Under the pieces are notes generated by a model, which was given only the letters and a program-made list of their open reading frames with translations, did no database searches and was not told where the DNA came from. Below are positions 4,659-7,273 of a DNA stretch of 7,273 nucleotides, piece after piece; the first letter of the stretch is position 1, and every line of letters begins with the position of its first letter. Source of the DNA: Planctomycetales bacterium (lineage in GTDB: Bacteria; Planctomycetota; Planctomycetia; Pirellulales; Thermoguttaceae). A program made the position numbers and the translations under genes. The stretch is from assembly GCA_007122045.1 (NCBI GenBank), contig SKJM01000495.1, positions 1 through 7,273 of the forward strand, written 5' to 3'.

Positions 4659-7273
4659 TTACTCCTCGACCAGTTCCACGCCGCACAGCAGCGCCGGCTT
4701 GGCGGTCTTGGCGAGGAACTCGATTTCCACCGCATTGGCCGCCCGCACCCCGTGAAAGGTGCGTACCACGCCGCGATGGGGGCCGCCGGCCTCCCGGACG
4801 ATGTCGAAATCGGCAAGCACTTCCCGGCCTTGCAGCCGGACGGAAAAGACCGGTTCGCCGGACTCAATCGGCTCGGGCTCGGCGAAGTAGAGCGAGACGG
4901 TGAACGCTCGTTCGGGAAGCCGCAGGGGACGCGGCAGGCGATGGAGGACCGCCGGCAGGCGGCGGCCCCAGTCGAAATGGACGCCGGCGTCGGTTCGGCC
5001 GGCCGCCGGACCGGTCAGCGCGGCGGTTTCGTAGTACAACCCCGTCAAGCCGCCCGCCTGCCCCTCAGCCGTTAGCAGCCGGTTCGCCGGAATGACTTCC
5101 TTGGGTACCGATGGGCTGCTCCAGGCAAGCTCGGCGGCAGCCGAGGCATCAGCAGGGCGGTCGGCGGCCTGATAGTATTCCATTCGGACGGGATAGTGCG
5201 TGCCCGCCTCGAGGGCGATGTCGGCCGACACCTCGCCGAAGTCGCCGCGGCGAAGGTTCGGGGTGTTGTCCAGCAGAAGCTCGCCGGCCACCCAAAGCCG
5301 TACGCCGTGGTCGGTCCGGGCGTGAAAGGTAAACGTCTCGCTGTGCTCCGGCCGCACGGAGCCGAGCCATCGGACGCTGAACGTGCCGGCGGGTTCCTCC
5401 GGCTTCAGGGCCACCGGCTCGATCCGGAGCGACTCGATCCCCTTCACCCCGGAGGCAACCACCCAGGGCCAGCCTTGCCCGCCCTCCATCCAAAGCGCAT
5501 GCCGGTAGAACCAGTCGACGGCGCCGGGCGCCGCGCGTACGGGCACGCGGGGCGAGGGTCCGCCCACGTTGGGGTGTTCCAGCCACAACGTGCCGTTTTC
5601 GGTGGCGCGGTTGCCCGGGGCCCCCAGGTTGATCCCCACGCGGCGGACGGGCGCTTCGGCCGCCACGTCGCCCCAGGCCGACCACTGCTCGAACTCCGCC
5701 GGCATCGGGGCCAGGGCCAGCGACGTGTGCACCGGGTAGTTGCACGTGCAGTTGCCGGTCCACGACGGAAGGGCAAGCACCCCGCCGGCCGGTACCGCGT
5801 GGTTGCGGCAGCCCGACCGGACGCCGCTGATACTGATCGTGCCGCTCTCCAGCCGGTTGTCGTAATAGGCCGCCGTGCCCGATCGGTAGGTGGCCAGCCC
5901 GCCGTAGTCGACCGGCCAGCGGTCGCAGCCGTAGGTCTTGGCGACTTCGCGCGATTCCAACTGGCGGGTGAGCGGATTGCCGCGAAGGGATACTTCCGGC
6001 AGCACCGTTTCCGATGCTTCTTCCGTATGCGCGCCGCCGGAACGTTCCCATGCGATGGCCATGCGCTCCACCTCCGCCTCCGGCAGTACCCGGCCGGTGT
6101 AGATGTCGGTATAGCCGTCGAAATAATCCATCTGCTCGTCGAGCAGTCGCAGGTAGTCGTGGTAGCCGATGCCGGGGGGATTGGGACCGTAGGGCTCCTC
6201 GGTCACTTCGTACTTCATCACGCCGTCGACCACCGCGATGCCCTGGGGCTGTCCGCGGCCCGTTTCGTGGCGGAACCCCCGGTAGAACAGCTTGTGGCGG
6301 TGGAACGTATCGCCGAACCAGAGCAGTCCCAGCGGCGCGCGGACCGCCTGGTCATCGTTCCGCCTGCCGCGATAGTCGGCGGCGCCGGGCAGCGGTCCGG
6401 CGCGGACCACCAGCGATAGCCCGTCCTTCCTGCGGACCTCGGCCCCGGGCAACTCCGCTTCTTGAACCCAAGCAGCCAGGCGGTCGTGTCCCTCGGCCGC
6501 AACGTCCAGGCAAATCGCGCCGCCGTAAGGGCGAAGCGCATCGAACAGGGTTTCAAGCAGCCGGCCGCCCGCTTCCATGCCGGCCGCGCGCGGGTCCTCG
6601 GCCACCACGAGGCTTGCCACGTAGGGCGGGAGCGAAAGGTCCTCGGCACGTTCAACATGGATGGCGATCCGCGTACCATACAGGCCCGCTTCATCGAACC
6701 GGCGGCGGAACGTGTCGGCCTTCTCGGCGTCGGGCTCAAACGCCACGACGTTCAGGTCCGATTGCAGGAGCAACTCCTCGGCCAGCCGGCCCGTGCCCAG
6801 GCCCAAGACCACCGCATAACCGGCTTCCGCGCCGGCACGGTCGACGATTCGCCGCGCCCTGGCGGCCCAGCCGTCGTCGGGCCGGTCGAGCGGGCGGGTT
6901 TGGAGCGGATGGATTACCGGTTCGACCTCGCCGGGTCCGAAGCAGTAGATGGCTCCTTCCCGCGTGACGAGGAACAGCTTGCCGCCGGCCGCGAGCATGG
7001 TGTGCACCTCGCCGTCGACGCCGGGGAACCCGTCGGCGAACCGCAGTTCCCGCCCGCCGACCGACACCGACGACCGAACGCCGCGGACCAGCCGGTACGT
7101 TCCGCGGCCGATGGCAACCATTTCGGCAAGGACCTCATCCGGTTGGGGCCGGACGCCGCTCTGGCCGATCACCTGCAGGCCGGCGTCATGGATTTCGGCG
7201 TTCAAATCGGGGTCGACCAGCATCTCGCCCTCGGCGTTGGCGGCCACGAACCAACTGCCTGGCCGGCTGCCGA
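4659..7273 (-). CDS. Large multidomain protein: PQQ-type beta-propeller with embedded SAM-methyltransferase-like domain, PA14 and malectin domains; 5' end outside window
   Basis: The frame is open to the window edge, so the N-terminus is missing; residues here count from the codon at 7245-7247. The ends of beta-propeller blades are seen at about 1-110 (NAEGEML..DLNAEIHD, KLFLVTREGAIYCF). A Rossmann-type methyltransferase-like domain follows at about 125-285, with motif I VVLGLGTGRL (146-155) and an acidic residue after strand 2 (VVAFEPD, E171). Propeller sequence resumes at about 300-520, including YTDIYTGRVLPE and the cysteine-bearing SGCRNH and GNCTCNYP segments. A PA14-like domain (about 620-727) and a malectin domain (about 780-862, with SLYFAEPEP, DFDIVREAGG and LLCGVELV) complete the protein. 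PA14 and malectin modules usually bind carbohydrate, so an envelope or exported role is likely, but the signal region is not visible. Whether the methyltransferase-like insert is active is unknown. The frame is intact for more than 870 codons and ends at TAA 4659-4661. Confidence 0.88.
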   Translation of the reverse strand, partial: GSRPGSWFVAANAEGEMLVDPDLNAEIHDAGLQVIGQSGVRPQPDEVLAEMVAIGRGTYRLVRGVRSSVSVGGRELRFADGFPGVDGEVHTMLAAGGKLFLVTREGAIYCFGPGEVEPVIHPLQTRPLDRPDDGWAARARRIVDRAGAEAGYAVVLGLGTGRLAEELLLQSDLNVVAFEPDAEKADTFRRRFDEAGLYGTRIAIHVERAEDLSLPPYVASLVVAEDPRAAGMEAGGRLLETLFDALRPYGGAICLDVAAEGHDRLAAWVQEAELPGAEVRRKDGLSLVVRAGPLPGAADYRGRRNDDQAVRAPLGLLWFGDTFHRHKLFYRGFRHETGRGQPQGIAVVDGVMKYEVTEEPYGPNPPGIGYHDYLRLLDEQMDYFDGYTDIYTGRVLPEAEVERMAIAWERSGGAHTEEASETVLPEVSLRGNPLTRQLESREVAKTYGCDRWPVDYGGLATYRSGTAAYYDNRLESGTISISGVRSGCRNHAVPAGGVLALPSWTGNCTCNYPVHTSLALAPMPAEFEQWSAWGDVAAEAPVRRVGINLGAPGNRATENGTLWLEHPNVGGPSPRVPVRAAPGAVDWFYRHALWMEGGQGWPWVVASGVKGIESLRIEPVALKPEEPAGTFSVRWLGSVRPEHSETFTFHARTDHGVRLWVAGELLLDNTPNLRRGDFGEVSADIALEAGTHYPVRMEYYQAADRPADASAAAELAWSSPSVPKEVIPANRLLTAEGQAGGLTGLYYETAALTGPAAGRTDAGVHFDWGRRLPAVLHRLPRPLRLPERAFTVSLYFAEPEPIESGEPVFSVRLQGREVLADFDIVREAGGPHRGVVRTFHGVRAANAVEIEFLAKTAKPALLCGVELVEE

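Noticed and set aside
5196..6419. Long plus-strand open frame (407 codons) opposite the propeller gene
   Set aside because: It is antisense to a gene with recognisable propeller, PA14 and malectin sequence. The translation is compositionally biased and has no family motifs.

Overview
The window is G+C-rich (about two thirds by eye) and looks bacterial, most probably from a member of the Planctomycetota. The best clue is the large reverse-strand gene at the right. It combines a PQQ-type beta-propeller, an embedded SAM-methyltransferase-like domain, a PA14 module and a C-terminal malectin domain, a combination I associate with planctomycetes. The phylum call is inference, made without a database search.

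Left part, plus strand (1-1969): the C-terminal end of a sensor histidine kinase overlaps by 26 bases a complete NtrC-type response regulator. The regulator has an intact GAFTGA loop, so it should activate sigma-54 RNA polymerase. A 1970-2210 spacer follows. It carries three copies of a REP-like degenerate repeat, two of them forming a large inverted repeat, and a separate perfect 8-bp hairpin.

Middle part, plus strand (2154-3637): three small genes. They encode a stand-alone FHA-domain protein, a Pro/Gly/His-rich probable lipoprotein with an exact 45-bp tandem repeat, and a 95-residue protein of unknown function. A sigma-54-type promoter lies 41 bases upstream of the FHA gene (9 of 11 consensus positions). 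A full-consensus one (11 of 11) lies upstream of the 95-residue gene. Both are close to the gene for a sigma-54 activator, so a local regulon is a reasonable hypothesis: histidine kinase, then NtrC-type activator, then FHA protein and the 95-residue protein, perhaps with the lipoprotein by read-through. GC-rich stem-loops separate the units.

Right part, minus strand (3736-7273): a transglutaminase-like protein with an intact Cys-His-Asp triad. Upstream of it on the same strand is the large propeller/methyltransferase/PA14/malectin protein, whose 5' end runs off the window. The two plus- and minus-strand groups converge at 3638-3735, where there is an inverted repeat. I see no tRNA, rRNA, CRISPR array, insertion sequence or phage gene. 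The strongest undescribed signal is the sigma-54-linked set of small genes; no known defence or metabolic system is recognisable from sequence alone.
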